Source of the DNA: an uncultured Bacilli bacterium
Lineage (GTDB): Bacteria > Bacillota_I > Bacilli_A > RF39 > UBA660
DNA: 64,000 nt
Assembly: GCA_934101425.1 (NCBI GenBank)
Contig: CAKOQQ010000003.1
Span: forward strand, 1-64,000
Direction of reading: 5' to 3'
Every line of letters starts with the position of its first letter. Positions within the stretch are counted from its first letter, which is position 1. A program made the translations under genes and the position numbers. The notes beneath the pieces were generated by a model, which saw nothing but the letters and a program-made list of their open reading frames with translations, was not told the origin of the DNA and searched no databases. Of this stretch, positions 41,472-51,027 are shown piece after piece.

Positions 41472-42083
41472 TTATTTTTTAATAGTCTTTTTTACATTTA
41501 CCATATAAATATTTTTATTTAAAGATACAAATCTTTGTTCATATTCAGTCATAATATTATCTGGATATTCATCATTATGTAGATCTAGTGATATATCTTC
41601 TATTTTATAACCATAATCAGTTAAACTTTTAAGTGAGTACTCAAATAATTTTCTATTGTCTGTTTTCATAATTATATGAGCATCTTTTTTAAAAATTTTA
41701 TCATATTTTTCTAAAAATATAGGACTAGTTAATCTTCTTAATGCATGTCTCTTTTTAGGCCATGGATCAGAAAAATTTAAATATATTAAATCTATATTTT
41801 TATTAAATACAGTATCAATAGTATTAGCATCTAATCTAAGTAATTTTAAATTTGGTAAATCTTCATCTATTTTTTCTATAGCTCTAACAAGTACACTATC
41901 ATATTTTTCAACACCTATAAAGTTTATATTAGGATACCTTTTAGCATTAGCAATAATAAAATCCCCTTTACCCATACCAATTTCTAAGTATGTTTTTTTA
42001 TTAGGTAACTCATCTATACCTCTATTTATATATATATTTGCATTTATTATATCTTTTGCACCAACAACATTTCTAAGTCTCAT
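41472..42083 (-). CDS. trmB: tRNA (guanine-N7)-methyltransferase
   Basis: TrmB methylates G46 of tRNAs with SAM. 203 residues. SAM-binding motif EIGMGKGDF (about 37-45), then NFIGVEKYDSVLVRA, and the family signature NFSDPWPKKRHALRRL (about 109-124), which carries the catalytic-site residues. Full length. Confidence 0.96.
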   Translation of the reverse strand: MRLRNVVGAKDIINANIYINRGIDELPNKKTYLEIGMGKGDFIIANAKRYPNINFIGVEKYDSVLVRAIEKIDEDLPNLKLLRLDANTIDTVFNKNIDLIYLNFSDPWPKKRHALRRLTSPIFLEKYDKIFKKDAHIIMKTDNRKLFEYSLKSLTDYGYKIEDISLDLHNDEYPDNIMTEYEQRFVSLNKNIYMVNVKKTIKK

Positions 42084-42160
42084 ATAATCACCACAAAATA
42101 TTTTAACACATTATGAACCAAAAATAAAGGATAGCATATACTTTTATAGGAGGATAAATT

Positions 42161-42394
42161 ATGAAAAAAGATAGAGATAACTTAGGTATGTATCCATATA
42201 TGCCTTACAATATGCCTTATAATATGGGGATGGGAATGCCTAATATGATTCCTATGCCAGGTGTTAGTAATAATAATATGGATATGCAAATAAATAATTT
42301 AAATAATCGTTTAAATATGTTAGAAAAAAGAGTGGCAAAATTAGAAGGATCTAATATTACTACTCCATATGATTCTAATTACTATATGGTTTAA
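42161..42394 (+). CDS. Small Met/Asn/Pro-rich protein with a coiled coil
   Basis: 77 residues: MYPYMPYNMPYNMGMGMPNM repeats (about 10-30), then a leucine-zipper-like coiled coil (DMQINNLNNRLNMLEKRVAK LEG, about 42-64), then a Tyr/Asn tail. AGGAGG lies 8 bases before the ATG. A CATATACTT box 11 bp before the Shine-Dalgarno resembles -10 elements of mother-cell sigma factors (SigE/SigK), so it may be a spore-coat type protein, though this is a guess. It stands alone on the plus strand and ends in its own terminator. Confidence 0.65.
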   Translation: MKKDRDNLGMYPYMPYNMPYNMGMGMPNMIPMPGVSNNNMDMQINNLNNRLNMLEKRVAKLEGSNITTPYDSNYYMV

Positions 42395-42409
42395 CATATA
42401 GTTTTTTTA
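42381..42409 (+). terminator. Terminator of the small Met/Asn-rich gene
   Basis: ACTATATG (42381-42388) and CATATAGT (42395-42402) pair around the stop codon and are followed by TTTTTTT. Confidence 0.8.
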
Positions 42410-43993
42410 TTCCTTAAATTTTCCTGTTGAAAAATCATTTCTAAGAATATTTGTATCAAATAACATATCACTAAATTCTATGAAATCACTTTTTTCTAAA
42501 CTAATTGGTAAAACACCAAGTACATTACCATATATATAAGCATCATAACTATGATCATCATCACTTACTAAATGATTTTTATAAGCTATCCATTTTGCAT
42601 ACGCTTCATTACCTTTTTTTGTTTTCTTTTTAAACAATAGAAAATAAATCATTGTTGTAAGAGATACTAAATATATCATTAACATTATAACTTCATTATA
42701 TGTAAATAAATAAGATATAAAATTAAGAACTATTCCTACAAAAGAATATAAAACTAACAGCTTTTTAACTTTACTAGAATCAATATAATAATTATTTTCT
42801 ATACTTTTAGTATAATATCTTTTTAATAATTTTTTATAAGTATGTTCACTAAATGTTTCATGTTTGTTATTTTTTAAATCTTTTACATTTATCACACCAG
42901 CATTAAAAAATACATTAACTAAATATTCTTCATCATTATCTAATTCTTTTTTAGTTGTTTTAATTAAATATGTATCTTCATGTTTTTTGATGCTTAACTT
43001 ACCATCTTTAATCATACTTAAAATAATACTTTTAATAGATTTTTGTGTAATTTGTCCACTTACTAGATATTCTACTTCATATGGTTTCATATCATTTGGA
43101 ATGGTATCAACAGTTTCACGCTTAAACTTCTTATTAAATTCTTTATCATATTTTAAATATGTTCTCATTAACATAAATATAGTAACAGCTAACCAAATAG
43201 TCTTTAATACATCTAAAATTATTCCAATTATATTTTTATAACTATTAATTTTACTTGTATTTTCTATATCATCACTTATTTGTTTTTCTATTTTGCTAAT
43301 ATTAGATAGTGCATTATCAGATAAAACTTTAGTACTATTTTTAATTACTTCTTTATCAAAAACTAAACGAATACTGCTTTCCTTAATATTTTTCATAGTG
43401 AGATCTATTTTATCTAAAGAATCAGTTAAACTATCTTTACTGCTATGTAAATAATAACTTAATTTATTTTGATTATTTGGAATATTAAACACTATTTCTA
43501 TGTTATTTATTTCTTTAGCTTCTTTAATACTAAAAAGAAGTTCAGCAGTATCACTATGTAATACTGCATAGTTTTTTAATATGTATTCTATATATACATA
43601 TTTAGAATCAAAAGTATATGTATTATCTTTTACTTCATAATTTAATTTATTCTTATTTAATTCATTAAAATTAGTAGAATATTTATCTATCTCATTCAAA
43701 CTAATAATTTCAACATAATCATAATTATAAATAGAAGAATCTTTATAACTATTTATATCACTTTCTATAAATTCTTTTTTATTATTATTAGTTGGAATAC
43801 TAATAACATTATTTTTGTTATTTAAATATGATACTACCTCTCTAACTCTTACATCGCCATTATCTAAAATAGTAACTTCCATATAAGCATTATCTATTTT
43901 GTCATATATCATATGATAAAATGTTGTAGATAATAAATATATTAGTGAAGCTACTACAACACTTAAAACTAATGAACTAACTACTTTCTTCAT
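42407..43993 (-). CDS. DUF2207-type membrane protein
   Basis: 528 residues. An N-terminal helix anchors an outward beta domain (YMEVTILDNGDVRVREVVSY, the DUF2207 start, about 35-56), then one helix at about 245-265, a soluble winged-like region (EVEYLVSGQITQKSIKSIIL), two further helices (about 395-440) and a C-terminal part. This architecture is paired with LemA in many bacteria, as here. The role is unknown. Confidence 0.85.
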   Translation of the reverse strand: MKKVVSSLVLSVVVASLIYLLSTTFYHMIYDKIDNAYMEVTILDNGDVRVREVVSYLNNKNNVISIPTNNNKKEFIESDINSYKDSSIYNYDYVEIISLNEIDKYSTNFNELNKNKLNYEVKDNTYTFDSKYVYIEYILKNYAVLHSDTAELLFSIKEAKEINNIEIVFNIPNNQNKLSYYLHSSKDSLTDSLDKIDLTMKNIKESSIRLVFDKEVIKNSTKVLSDNALSNISKIEKQISDDIENTSKINSYKNIIGIILDVLKTIWLAVTIFMLMRTYLKYDKEFNKKFKRETVDTIPNDMKPYEVEYLVSGQITQKSIKSIILSMIKDGKLSIKKHEDTYLIKTTKKELDNDEEYLVNVFFNAGVINVKDLKNNKHETFSEHTYKKLLKRYYTKSIENNYYIDSSKVKKLLVLYSFVGIVLNFISYLFTYNEVIMLMIYLVSLTTMIYFLLFKKKTKKGNEAYAKWIAYKNHLVSDDDHSYDAYIYGNVLGVLPISLEKSDFIEFSDMLFDTNILRNDFSTGKFKE

Positions 43994-44024
43994 ACACGCC
44001 CTCCAATATAATTATTATAGCACA

Positions 44025-44051
44025 AAGAAAAAAAGACTTAAAGTCTTTTTA
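44025..44051 (-). terminator. Terminator after lemA
   Basis: AAAAGACTT/AAGTCTTTT stem (44031-44049) with a T7 tract on the minus strand. The next gene (DUF2207) begins after it, so the pair is partly uncoupled. Confidence 0.65.
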
Positions 44052-44594
44052 AAATTGTACTTTTGGTACTTCTTTTGCTGCTTCTTCAGCTTCAAAGAAA
44101 GGTTCTGCTTTAAAATTAAACATTCCAGCTACTATATTAGATGGGAACATTTCAATTTTATTTTTATAATTTAATACAGCATCATTATAAAATTGTCTAG
44201 CATATGCAATTTTATCTTCTGTTTCTTGTAAGCTGTTTTGTAAACTAACAAAATTTGTATTAGCTTTTAATTCAGGATAAGCTTCTGATATAGCCATAAG
44301 TCTACCTAATGCTTGAGTAAGTTCACCTGAAGCTTTCATTTCATCTTCTTTAGTATTTGCACTCATTGCTTTAGCTCTTGCAGAAATTACTGCATCAAAT
44401 GTTTCTTTTTCGTGTGTAGCATATCCTTTTACTGTTTCTACTAAGTTAGGTATTAAATCAGCTCTTCTTTTTAGTAAAACTTCTATTTGAGACCATTGAT
44501 CTTTAACTTTGTTTCTACAGCTTACTAAGCCATTATATGTTACTATAAAGTAAAGTACTAATAAAACTACTACGCCAAGAATAATCCATCCCAT
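44049..44594 (-). CDS. lemA: LemA family protein
   Basis: 181 residues with an N-terminal membrane helix (about 3-22) and the helical LemA domain: VSCRNKVKDQWSQIEVLLKR (about 28-47), RRADLIPNLVETVKGYA HEKETF, ARAKAMSA, and YNDAVLNYKNKIEMFPSNIV at the C-terminus. Usual length and signature. Known next to DUF2207 proteins, function unclear. Confidence 0.93.
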   Translation of the reverse strand: MGWIILGVVVLLVLYFIVTYNGLVSCRNKVKDQWSQIEVLLKRRADLIPNLVETVKGYATHEKETFDAVISARAKAMSANTKEDEMKASGELTQALGRLMAISEAYPELKANTNFVSLQNSLQETEDKIAYARQFYNDAVLNYKNKIEMFPSNIVAGMFNFKAEPFFEAEEAAKEVPKVQF

Positions 44595-44655
44595 TATTTA
44601 CCCTCCTAATCTATAATTAATTATACAGTATTATTTGAAAAAAAGAAATACTTTT

Positions 44656-44690
44656 TAAAAAAAAGAAAATACTATTTTATAAGTATTTTC
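44656..44690 (-). terminator. Terminator of the hrcA-grpE-dnaK-dnaJ operon
   Basis: GAAAATACT (44665-44673) pairs with AGTATTTTC (44682-44690); T8 follows on the minus strand. Confidence 0.85.
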
Positions 44691-45783
44691 TAAATTCTTT
44701 AAAATCTTTACTGTCTTCTAAATCAGTTTCAGCTAACATAGTAAACAATTTTTTTTGTTCTCTTGATAGTTTTTCTGGTATTTTAACATCTAAGATAACA
44801 TACATATCTCCCTTACCAAAGCCATTCACATTACTAATACCTTTTCCTCTTAGTCTATGTTTATCACCAGTTGAACTTCCTGGAGGAATTGTTAATTTTA
44901 CCGCTCCATCTAAAGTAGGAACATCTTTTTTACATCCTAAAACAGCATCTGTAATAGTAATAGGTAATTTAACATATATATCTTTATCTTGTCTTATAAA
45001 TAATGGATGAGATTTTACAGTAAATTCTACATAAATATCTCCGTTAGGTCCACCATTTATACCAGCTTCACCTTTTCCTTGAACTCTCAATTGATTTTCG
45101 TTATCAATACCAGCTGGTACTTTTATTTCAATATCTTTATTTACTTTTACTTTACCGCTACCACTACATTTACGACATATAGATTCATATGATTTACCTT
45201 TACCATGACATGTTGGACATGTTGTATTTGTCATAAATGAACCAAACATAGTTCTTTGTTCAGAAGTAACAGTACCACTACCATGGCATGTTGGACATGT
45301 TTTCTCAGAATGTCCACCTTTACCATTACATTCTTGGCAGTCTTCTAATACATCTATATTTAAAGTTTTTTTACAGCCGTTTATAGCTTCTTCAAAAGTT
45401 AAAGTCATATGAACTAAAGAGTCTCTACCTTTTCTTGGACGATTAGAGCTTCTACCTTGGCCAAAGCCAAAACCAGAAAAATCACTATTTCCAAATATAC
45501 CATCAAATATATCTGAAAAATCAAATCCGGAAAAGTCAAATCCACCAGTACCACCATTATTATTAAAGGCATTATGGCCAAATTGATCATATTGTTTCCT
45601 TTTATTTTCATCAGAAAGTACTGCATAAGCTTCTTGTGCTTCTTTAAATTTATCTGCTGCATCAGCTTCCTTACAAACATCCGGATGATACTTTTTAGCT
45701 AGTTTTCTAAATGCTGATTTTATTTCATCTTGACTAGCATCTTTGCTAACACCTAACACTTCATAATAATCTCTTTTTTCCAT
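44677..45783 (-). CDS. dnaJ: Chaperone DnaJ
   Basis: Co-chaperone that hands substrates to DnaK and stimulates its ATPase. 368 residues: J domain with the HPD motif (YHPDV, about residues 31-35), Gly/Phe-rich linker, zinc domain with four CxxCxGxG-type motifs (CQECNGKG, CPTCHGSG, CPTCHGKG, CRKCSGSG; about 140-205), then two substrate domains. Complete type I DnaJ. Last gene of the heat-shock operon. Confidence 0.97.
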   Translation of the reverse strand: MEKRDYYEVLGVSKDASQDEIKSAFRKLAKKYHPDVCKEADAADKFKEAQEAYAVLSDENKRKQYDQFGHNAFNNNGGTGGFDFSGFDFSDIFDGIFGNSDFSGFGFGQGRSSNRPRKGRDSLVHMTLTFEEAINGCKKTLNIDVLEDCQECNGKGGHSEKTCPTCHGSGTVTSEQRTMFGSFMTNTTCPTCHGKGKSYESICRKCSGSGKVKVNKDIEIKVPAGIDNENQLRVQGKGEAGINGGPNGDIYVEFTVKSHPLFIRQDKDIYVKLPITITDAVLGCKKDVPTLDGAVKLTIPPGSSTGDKHRLRGKGISNVNGFGKGDMYVILDVKIPEKLSREQKKLFTMLAETDLEDSKDFKEFRKYL

Positions 45784-45802
45784 ACTACCTCCTAAAACTA
45801 GA

Positions 45803-45822
45803 AGGTCCTAGTGTTAGGACCT
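45803..45822 (-). other. Strong hairpin between dnaK and dnaJ
   Basis: AGGTCCTA (45803-45810) and TAGGACCT (45815-45822) pair fully around GTGT. No T-tract follows, so it is not a terminator. It may shield the 3' end of the dnaK message or set the dnaK:dnaJ ratio; it covers the dnaK stop codon. Confidence 0.6.
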
Positions 45823-47644
45823 ACTTTTCTTCATATTCAGCATCTATGACATCATCTTTTTTATCTTTTTTGTCACTAGATTCTTCATTTTTTTCATTTT
45901 CAGCTTGTTCTTTTTGTACTTGTTCATAAACTTTAGCACCTAAAGCCATAGCACTTTCCATTAATTTATCTTTAGCTTCTTTAATCTTAGCTACATCATC
46001 ACCTTTTAAAGCTTCTTTTACTTCTTCAATTTCTTTTGTAGCTTTTTCTTTATCTTTTTCGTCTACTTTATCTCCTAAATCTTTTAAAGCTTTTTCTGTA
46101 GCAAATATAGCTTGTTCTGCTTCATTTCTTGTATCTGCTTCTTCTTTTTTCTTTTCGTCATTTGCCTTATTTGCTTCAGCTTCTTTAACCATCTTATCAA
46201 TTTCTTCATCACTTAAGTTAGTTGATGAAGTAATTGTAATAGATTGTTCTTTATTAGTTCCAAGATCTTTAGCTTTTACATTAACAATACCATTAGCATC
46301 TATATCAAATGTAACTTCAATTTGTGGAACTCCTCTTGGAGCTGGTGGAATATTTGTAAGTTCAAATCTTCCTAAAGTCTTATTATCTGATGCCATACTT
46401 CTTTCACCTTGTAAAATGTGAATATCTACAGCTGGTTGATTATCAGCAGCAGTACTAAATACTTGGCTCTTAGAAGTTGGAATTGTAGTATTTCTTGGGA
46501 TAAGTACTGTACATACGCCACCTAAAGTTTCAATACCTAATGAAAGTGGAGTAACATCAAGAAGTACTATATCATTTACATCTCCAGTAAGTACACCACC
46601 TTGAATAGCAGCACCCATAGCTACTACTTCATCTGGGTTTACTCCCTTAGAAGGTTCTTTACCTAATTCATTTTTAATTAATTCTTGTACTTTTGGAATT
46701 CTTGTAGATCCACCTACTAATAATACTTTATCAATATCTTTCTTAGTAAGTGATGCATCTTTAAGAGCTTTTCTAACTGGTTCTAGTGTACTTTCAAATA
46801 AATCACTACATAAATCTTCAAATTTAGCTCTTGTTAAACTTAATTCTAAGTGTAATGGTCCATCTTCACCTTGTGATAAGAATGGTAATGAAATTTGAGT
46901 AGTAGTTACACCACTTAAATCTTTCTTAGCTTTTTCTGCAGCATCTTTTAATCTTTGCATTGCCATCTTGTCATTTGATAAGTCAATACCATTTTCTTTC
47001 TTAAATGTTTCAACTAAGTAATCCATGATTCTCTTATCAAAATCATCTCCACCTAGTTCATTATTACCACTTGTTGACAATACTTCAAATACACCATCAC
47101 CAAGTTCTAGGATAGATACATCAAATGTACCACCACCTAAGTCATAAACTAAGATTTTTTCGTTTTTATCTTGTTTATCAAGACCATATGCAAGTGCAGC
47201 AGCTGTTGGTTCATTTATAATTCTTTCTACTTCAAGTCCAGCTATTTTACCAGCATTTTTAGTTGCTTGTCTTTGAGCATCATTAAAGTATGCAGGAACT
47301 GTAATAACAGCTTTTGTAACTTTTTCTCCTAAATAATTTTCAGCAGTTTTCTTTAAATCACTTAAAATCATTGCACTAATTTCTTCAGGAGTATAACTCT
47401 TACCATTTACTTTTTCTTTTTTATTTGTACCCATTTTTCTCTTTATAGAGTGAATTGTATTTGGGTTAGTAATCATTTGTCTTTTTGCAGCAGCACCAAC
47501 AATAATTTCATCATTCTTAAATGCTACTACTGACGGAGTTGTTCTTTCACCTTCAGCATTTGCTATAACCTTAGCTGTATCCCCTTCATATACAGCAACA
47601 CAACTATTAGTTGTACCTAAATCGATACCTATTATCTTACTCAT
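45821..47644 (-). CDS. dnaK: Chaperone DnaK (Hsp70)
   Basis: ATP-driven folding chaperone. 607 residues: the ATPase start IIGIDLGTTNSCVAVYEG, the phosphate loops ITVPAYFNDAQRQATK and VYDLGGGTFDVSIL, VLLVGGSTRIPKVQ, then the peptide-binding beta domain and lid, ending in an acidic tail KKDDVIDAEYEEK. Typical length for bacilli. Confidence 0.98.
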   Translation of the reverse strand: MSKIIGIDLGTTNSCVAVYEGDTAKVIANAEGERTTPSVVAFKNDEIIVGAAAKRQMITNPNTIHSIKRKMGTNKKEKVNGKSYTPEEISAMILSDLKKTAENYLGEKVTKAVITVPAYFNDAQRQATKNAGKIAGLEVERIINEPTAAALAYGLDKQDKNEKILVYDLGGGTFDVSILELGDGVFEVLSTSGNNELGGDDFDKRIMDYLVETFKKENGIDLSNDKMAMQRLKDAAEKAKKDLSGVTTTQISLPFLSQGEDGPLHLELSLTRAKFEDLCSDLFESTLEPVRKALKDASLTKKDIDKVLLVGGSTRIPKVQELIKNELGKEPSKGVNPDEVVAMGAAIQGGVLTGDVNDIVLLDVTPLSLGIETLGGVCTVLIPRNTTIPTSKSQVFSTAADNQPAVDIHILQGERSMASDNKTLGRFELTNIPPAPRGVPQIEVTFDIDANGIVNVKAKDLGTNKEQSITITSSTNLSDEEIDKMVKEAEANKANDEKKKEEADTRNEAEQAIFATEKALKDLGDKVDEKDKEKATKEIEEVKEALKGDDVAKIKEAKDKLMESAMALGAKVYEQVQKEQAENEKNEESSDKKDKKDDVIDAEYEEK

Positions 47645-47656
47645 ATATCATCTCTC

Positions 47657-48169
47657 CTATTCTGAAACTTTTACCATTGCTGGTCTTATTACTTTATCTT
47701 TTAATAAATATCCTTTTTGTAGTACTTCTACTACCATACCACTAGCCATACCTTCAACTTTTTCTGTTAAAACAGCTTGATGATAAGTAGGATCAAATGG
47801 TTTATTTGCCCCATCTATTGCCTTAACTTCATACTTTTCAAGTACACCTGTTAAATGACAATAAATCATTTTAAATCCTTCTAAGAACTTCTTAAGTTCT
47901 TCACTTAGATTTGTTTCATCTAATTTAATAGCCCTTTCAAAATTATCAAGTGTTGGAAGTAATTCTAAAACTAATCCTTCGTTAGAATATTTAAGCATTC
48001 TAGAAACTTCGTCATCTTTTCTTTTTCTATAATTAACTAGTTCAGCTTTACTTCTAAGTAAACTATCTTCTAGTTGGCTAATCATATTATATGCTTCATT
48101 TAATTTATCCATGTGTTTATCTTTTTTCTTTTTATCTTTTGGTATTTTAACTACTTTTGCTTCTTCCAT
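47657..48169 (-). CDS. grpE: Nucleotide exchange factor GrpE
   Basis: Releases ADP from DnaK. 170 residues with a long coiled coil (DKLNEAYNMISQLEDSLLRS), the four-helix part (ELLPTLDNFERAIKLDE), and the beta domain end (VVEVLQKGYLLKDKVIRPAM VKVSE). The acidic N-terminal tail is short. In the standard position between hrcA and dnaK. Confidence 0.96.
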   Translation of the reverse strand: MEEAKVVKIPKDKKKKDKHMDKLNEAYNMISQLEDSLLRSKAELVNYRKRKDDEVSRMLKYSNEGLVLELLPTLDNFERAIKLDETNLSEELKKFLEGFKMIYCHLTGVLEKYEVKAIDGANKPFDPTYHQAVLTEKVEGMASGMVVEVLQKGYLLKDKVIRPAMVKVSE

Positions 48170-48170
48170 A

Positions 48171-49160
48171 TTATCCCCTATCTGTATGTTCTTTAATATA
48201 ATTTAGTAAAGTAAGAACTCTATCATATTCCATTCTTTTTGGACCTATTAAAGCGATTGTTCCTTCTTCACCATTATAACTATATTTAGTTTTGATAACT
48301 GTTACATCATCATCAAATTCATTTTCAGATCCAATATAAACATTAATACCATTTTCTTCTTCAGTAATGTTATTAATCATATCTTTATCCTCAAATTTAC
48401 TTAATATTTCTCTCATTTTACTAGTGTCATTAAATTCTGGTTGCATCAAAATATTTTTAGTACCTGAAACAGTTACATTAGAACTTGTAAATTCATTAAA
48501 TGCATTATAAAATGCGTTATATAAAACTTCATGTTGTTTTACATATTTTTCAATAACAGGTTTTACTTCAAATTCTAACTTGCTATTTACTTCATCAATA
48601 GGTGTACCAACTATTAATTTATTTATAATATCAACAGTTTTAACTACATCATCTACTGATACTCTCTCTTCCATATAAATATTTTTATGTTCAACATGAC
48701 CTTTATCAGTTATAACAACAGCGACTAAAGATTGATCATTTATTGGTATAACCTCTATTTTAGAAATATGATTATCTTTAGAAGATTTACCTAACACTAT
48801 AGTAGTATAATTTGTCATCTCAGAAATAATTTGCATACTCTTAGTTATATAATCATCTAACATAAGTGTATTATTTTTAAATATAGTTTGTAGTTTTAAC
48901 ATATCTTCACCAGTTAATTCTTTTGGTTTCATAATGTTATCTACATAATACCTATACCCTTTTTCACTTGGTATTCTACCAGAAGAAATATGTGTTTTTT
49001 CTATAAGACCATTTTCTTCTAATATTCCCATATCATTTCTTACAGTTGCAGATGAGCATCTTAATTTTTGACATATACTTTTAGAACCTATTGGTTTAAC
49101 ATCTTTAATATATGTTTCAACTATTATTTTTAATAATTCTGTTTGTCTATTACTTAACAT
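48171..49160 (-). CDS. hrcA: Heat-shock repressor HrcA
   Basis: HrcA binds CIRCE elements and represses chaperone operons until heat draws GroEL away. 329 residues: winged helix (LLKIIVETYIKDVKPIGSKS; SSATVRNDMGILEENGLIEK, residues 8-60), GAF-like middle and a dimerisation region ending with GTIALIGPKRMEYDRVLTLL. It regulates itself through the CIRCE at 49217-49243. Confidence 0.96.
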   Translation of the reverse strand: MLSNRQTELLKIIVETYIKDVKPIGSKSICQKLRCSSATVRNDMGILEENGLIEKTHISSGRIPSEKGYRYYVDNIMKPKELTGEDMLKLQTIFKNNTLMLDDYITKSMQIISEMTNYTTIVLGKSSKDNHISKIEVIPINDQSLVAVVITDKGHVEHKNIYMEERVSVDDVVKTVDIINKLIVGTPIDEVNSKLEFEVKPVIEKYVKQHEVLYNAFYNAFNEFTSSNVTVSGTKNILMQPEFNDTSKMREILSKFEDKDMINNITEEENGINVYIGSENEFDDDVTVIKTKYSYNGEEGTIALIGPKRMEYDRVLTLLNYIKEHTDRG

Positions 49161-49202
49161 ACTTCACCTCTTGGCACTCTATTTATCTAAGTGACAATTA
49201 TA

Positions 49203-49243
49203 ATTATACTCATATTTTAGCACTTGTCAATAGTTTGTGCTAA
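49203..49243 (-). promoter_or_regulatory. CIRCE operator over the hrcA promoter
   Basis: TTAGCACAA-N9-AAGTGCTAA (49243-49217) matches CIRCE (TTAGCACTC-N9-GAGTGCTAA) in 7 of 9 positions of the first arm. TTGACA (49230-49225) is inside the spacer and TATAAT (49208-49203) follows 16 bp later, so HrcA bound here would block RNA polymerase. A half-site-like GAGTGCCAA lies near the gene start. Confidence 0.92.
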
Positions 49244-49248
49244 ATATT

Positions 49249-50097
49249 TTAAAATTTTACTAAATAGATATATTTGACACCTTTTTTAGCAATTATTTGA
49301 TTATTTGGATTTAATGTATTGTAATTATAGAAATAAAAATTATTAATATCTATGTAATCAAGTTTTTCATAAATTAATGTATTTGAGTAAGCAGCAATAT
49401 CATCTATATCTTTATCATTATAAAATGATTTCATTTCTTCATCACTAGAAAAAGCAAGACCTTTTATTTTATTATCAAAATATTCATCAGGAGTATCAAA
49501 TAAAATTCCACTACCATATGGTATTATATCTGATATTTTTTTTACTAATTCTTTAAATACTGTCTTATCTAAATAATAAGATATTCCAAGTAATGATACA
49601 AAAGTCTTTTTATTTTTATCAAAATCTGTTTCAAGTAATTTTAGTGTCCAATTACTAGTTAAATCAGCACCTACATAATTTATATTAGTTTTATCTATGT
49701 TTTTAAGTCTTTCTTTTTTGTCATTTAATACGTCTTCTTTATCTACTTCATATACTTTAACTAAATTATTAACTTTAAAAGCAGATGTATCATATCCTGA
49801 TGCTAATATAAGATATTGTTTTAAGCCTAATTTTATCTCATTTTGTAAATGTTTAAAATTAAAACTAGACCTTGCTAATACTGATGGAGCTAGCACATTA
49901 TTAACAATCCAATTAACGGGATCTAACCCTTTATAGTCACTAGTAAAATAACTAATTCCAGCACTTAAATAGCCTGTAATTTTATCATAGTCTTTACCTA
50001 AAATTTCTTTAGACATATCACTATATATTTTTATATTACTGTTAGCACTATGATATGCTCTAACATATGAACTCATAAGAGCTGTTAAATTTTTCAT
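49249..50097 (-). CDS. SAM-dependent methyltransferase of the PPM1/LCM type
   Basis: 282 residues. The leucine carboxyl methyltransferase family pattern is recognisable: ARSSFNFKHLQNEIKLGLKQ YLILASGYDTSAF (about 75-107), VYEVDKEDVLNDKKERL, INYVGADLT, and SLLGISYYLDKTVFKELVKK. Bacterial members methylate carboxyl groups of small natural products or other targets; the substrate is unknown. Alone between the hrcA promoter and the lysis cassette, on the same strand. Confidence 0.75.
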   Translation of the reverse strand: MKNLTALMSSYVRAYHSANSNIKIYSDMSKEILGKDYDKITGYLSAGISYFTSDYKGLDPVNWIVNNVLAPSVLARSSFNFKHLQNEIKLGLKQYLILASGYDTSAFKVNNLVKVYEVDKEDVLNDKKERLKNIDKTNINYVGADLTSNWTLKLLETDFDKNKKTFVSLLGISYYLDKTVFKELVKKISDIIPYGSGILFDTPDEYFDNKIKGLAFSSDEEMKSFYNDKDIDDIAAYSNTLIYEKLDYIDINNFYFYNYNTLNPNNQIIAKKGVKYIYLVKF

Positions 50098-50191
50098 AAA
50101 TCACCTCGTATATTAATTACACCATTATTTAGTCTATTACAAGTCTTGAAAAAATTACTATTTTATGATAATATGAATGTAGAAATGAAGA

Positions 50192-50221
50192 AAAAAATAG
50201 GAATTTTCCTATTTTTTTTCT
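50192..50221 (-). terminator. Terminator after the endolysin gene
   Basis: AAATAGGAA/TTCCTATTT stem (50197-50214) and a T7 tract on the minus strand, overlapping the stop codon. Its sequence resembles the one at 39402-39428. Confidence 0.75.
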
Positions 50222-51027
50222 TTTATTAAATAATACTTACCTATTTTAAATATAACCTTATAATTATTTTTTATACTTGCGATTTCTTCTTTTAATATAT
50301 TTATTTCTTTTTTGAGCAGTTCATTTTCTGCTTCTAAATCTTCAATAGTAATTTTAGGATAAACAGTTAAATAATTATCTTTATTACCTACCCATTCATT
50401 ACTAGAAAGCTTATACCAAGTATATCCTTCATTTTCTTTTACATCATAATAATTATAATAACTTTTTTCTTTTAAAATACCAAGTATATTACTATTTAGT
50501 GAATATGTATCTCTAACTCTTAAATCACTTACATTAACATATATTTGGTTTACACTTCTATCTTTATTTACTGGATTAACTAAAAAATCACTATCTAGAT
50601 AAGGCGTTGGATCTATGGTATCATTCCATGTAGTACTTTTATTTACTTGAAAATGCAAATGAGCTCCATTAGCATTACCAGTACTTCCCATATAACCTAT
50701 AATGTCTCCTTTTTTTACTTTATCGCCAACTTTAACTTTAACACTATTATAAGCTAAATGCTCATACTGAGTATAGTATCCATCTATATGTTTAATCATT
50801 ACAAAATTACCAAATCCATCGCCCCAATCTTTAATAGCTGCTTCATTAGAACTATATGTCTTATTACAATTACCTCTAACTTTAACAACTACTCCATCAC
50901 TATGTGCAAGAATATTTGCAAGAGTATAATTTTTCCCAACTATATCAACCCCGTAATGTGTACCTTTTTTATACCCTTGATTCATTTCACAGTATCCACC
51001 ACTTATTACTCTACACCTAAAAGCCAT
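50209..51027 (-). CDS. M23 endopeptidase endolysin with SH3-like domain
   Basis: 272 residues without a signal peptide. The M23 domain holds GTHYGVDIVG (His and Asp zinc ligands, about 22-31), HSDGVVVKVRGN, GDIIGYMGSTGNANGAHLHF (with the HxH pair, about 110-129). An SH3-type wall-binding segment follows (YVNVSDLRVRDTYSLNSNIL, about 165-225), and the C-terminus is a coiled coil (NELLKKEINILKEEIASIKN). It starts directly after a holin gene, so the pair is a phage lysis cassette: the holin lets this enzyme reach the wall. The coiled-coil C-terminus is not a usual wall binder. Confidence 0.8.
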   Translation of the reverse strand: MAFRCRVISGGYCEMNQGYKKGTHYGVDIVGKNYTLANILAHSDGVVVKVRGNCNKTYSSNEAAIKDWGDGFGNFVMIKHIDGYYTQYEHLAYNSVKVKVGDKVKKGDIIGYMGSTGNANGAHLHFQVNKSTTWNDTIDPTPYLDSDFLVNPVNKDRSVNQIYVNVSDLRVRDTYSLNSNILGILKEKSYYNYYDVKENEGYTWYKLSSNEWVGNKDNYLTVYPKITIEDLEAENELLKKEINILKEEIASIKNNYKVIFKIGKYYLIKEKK

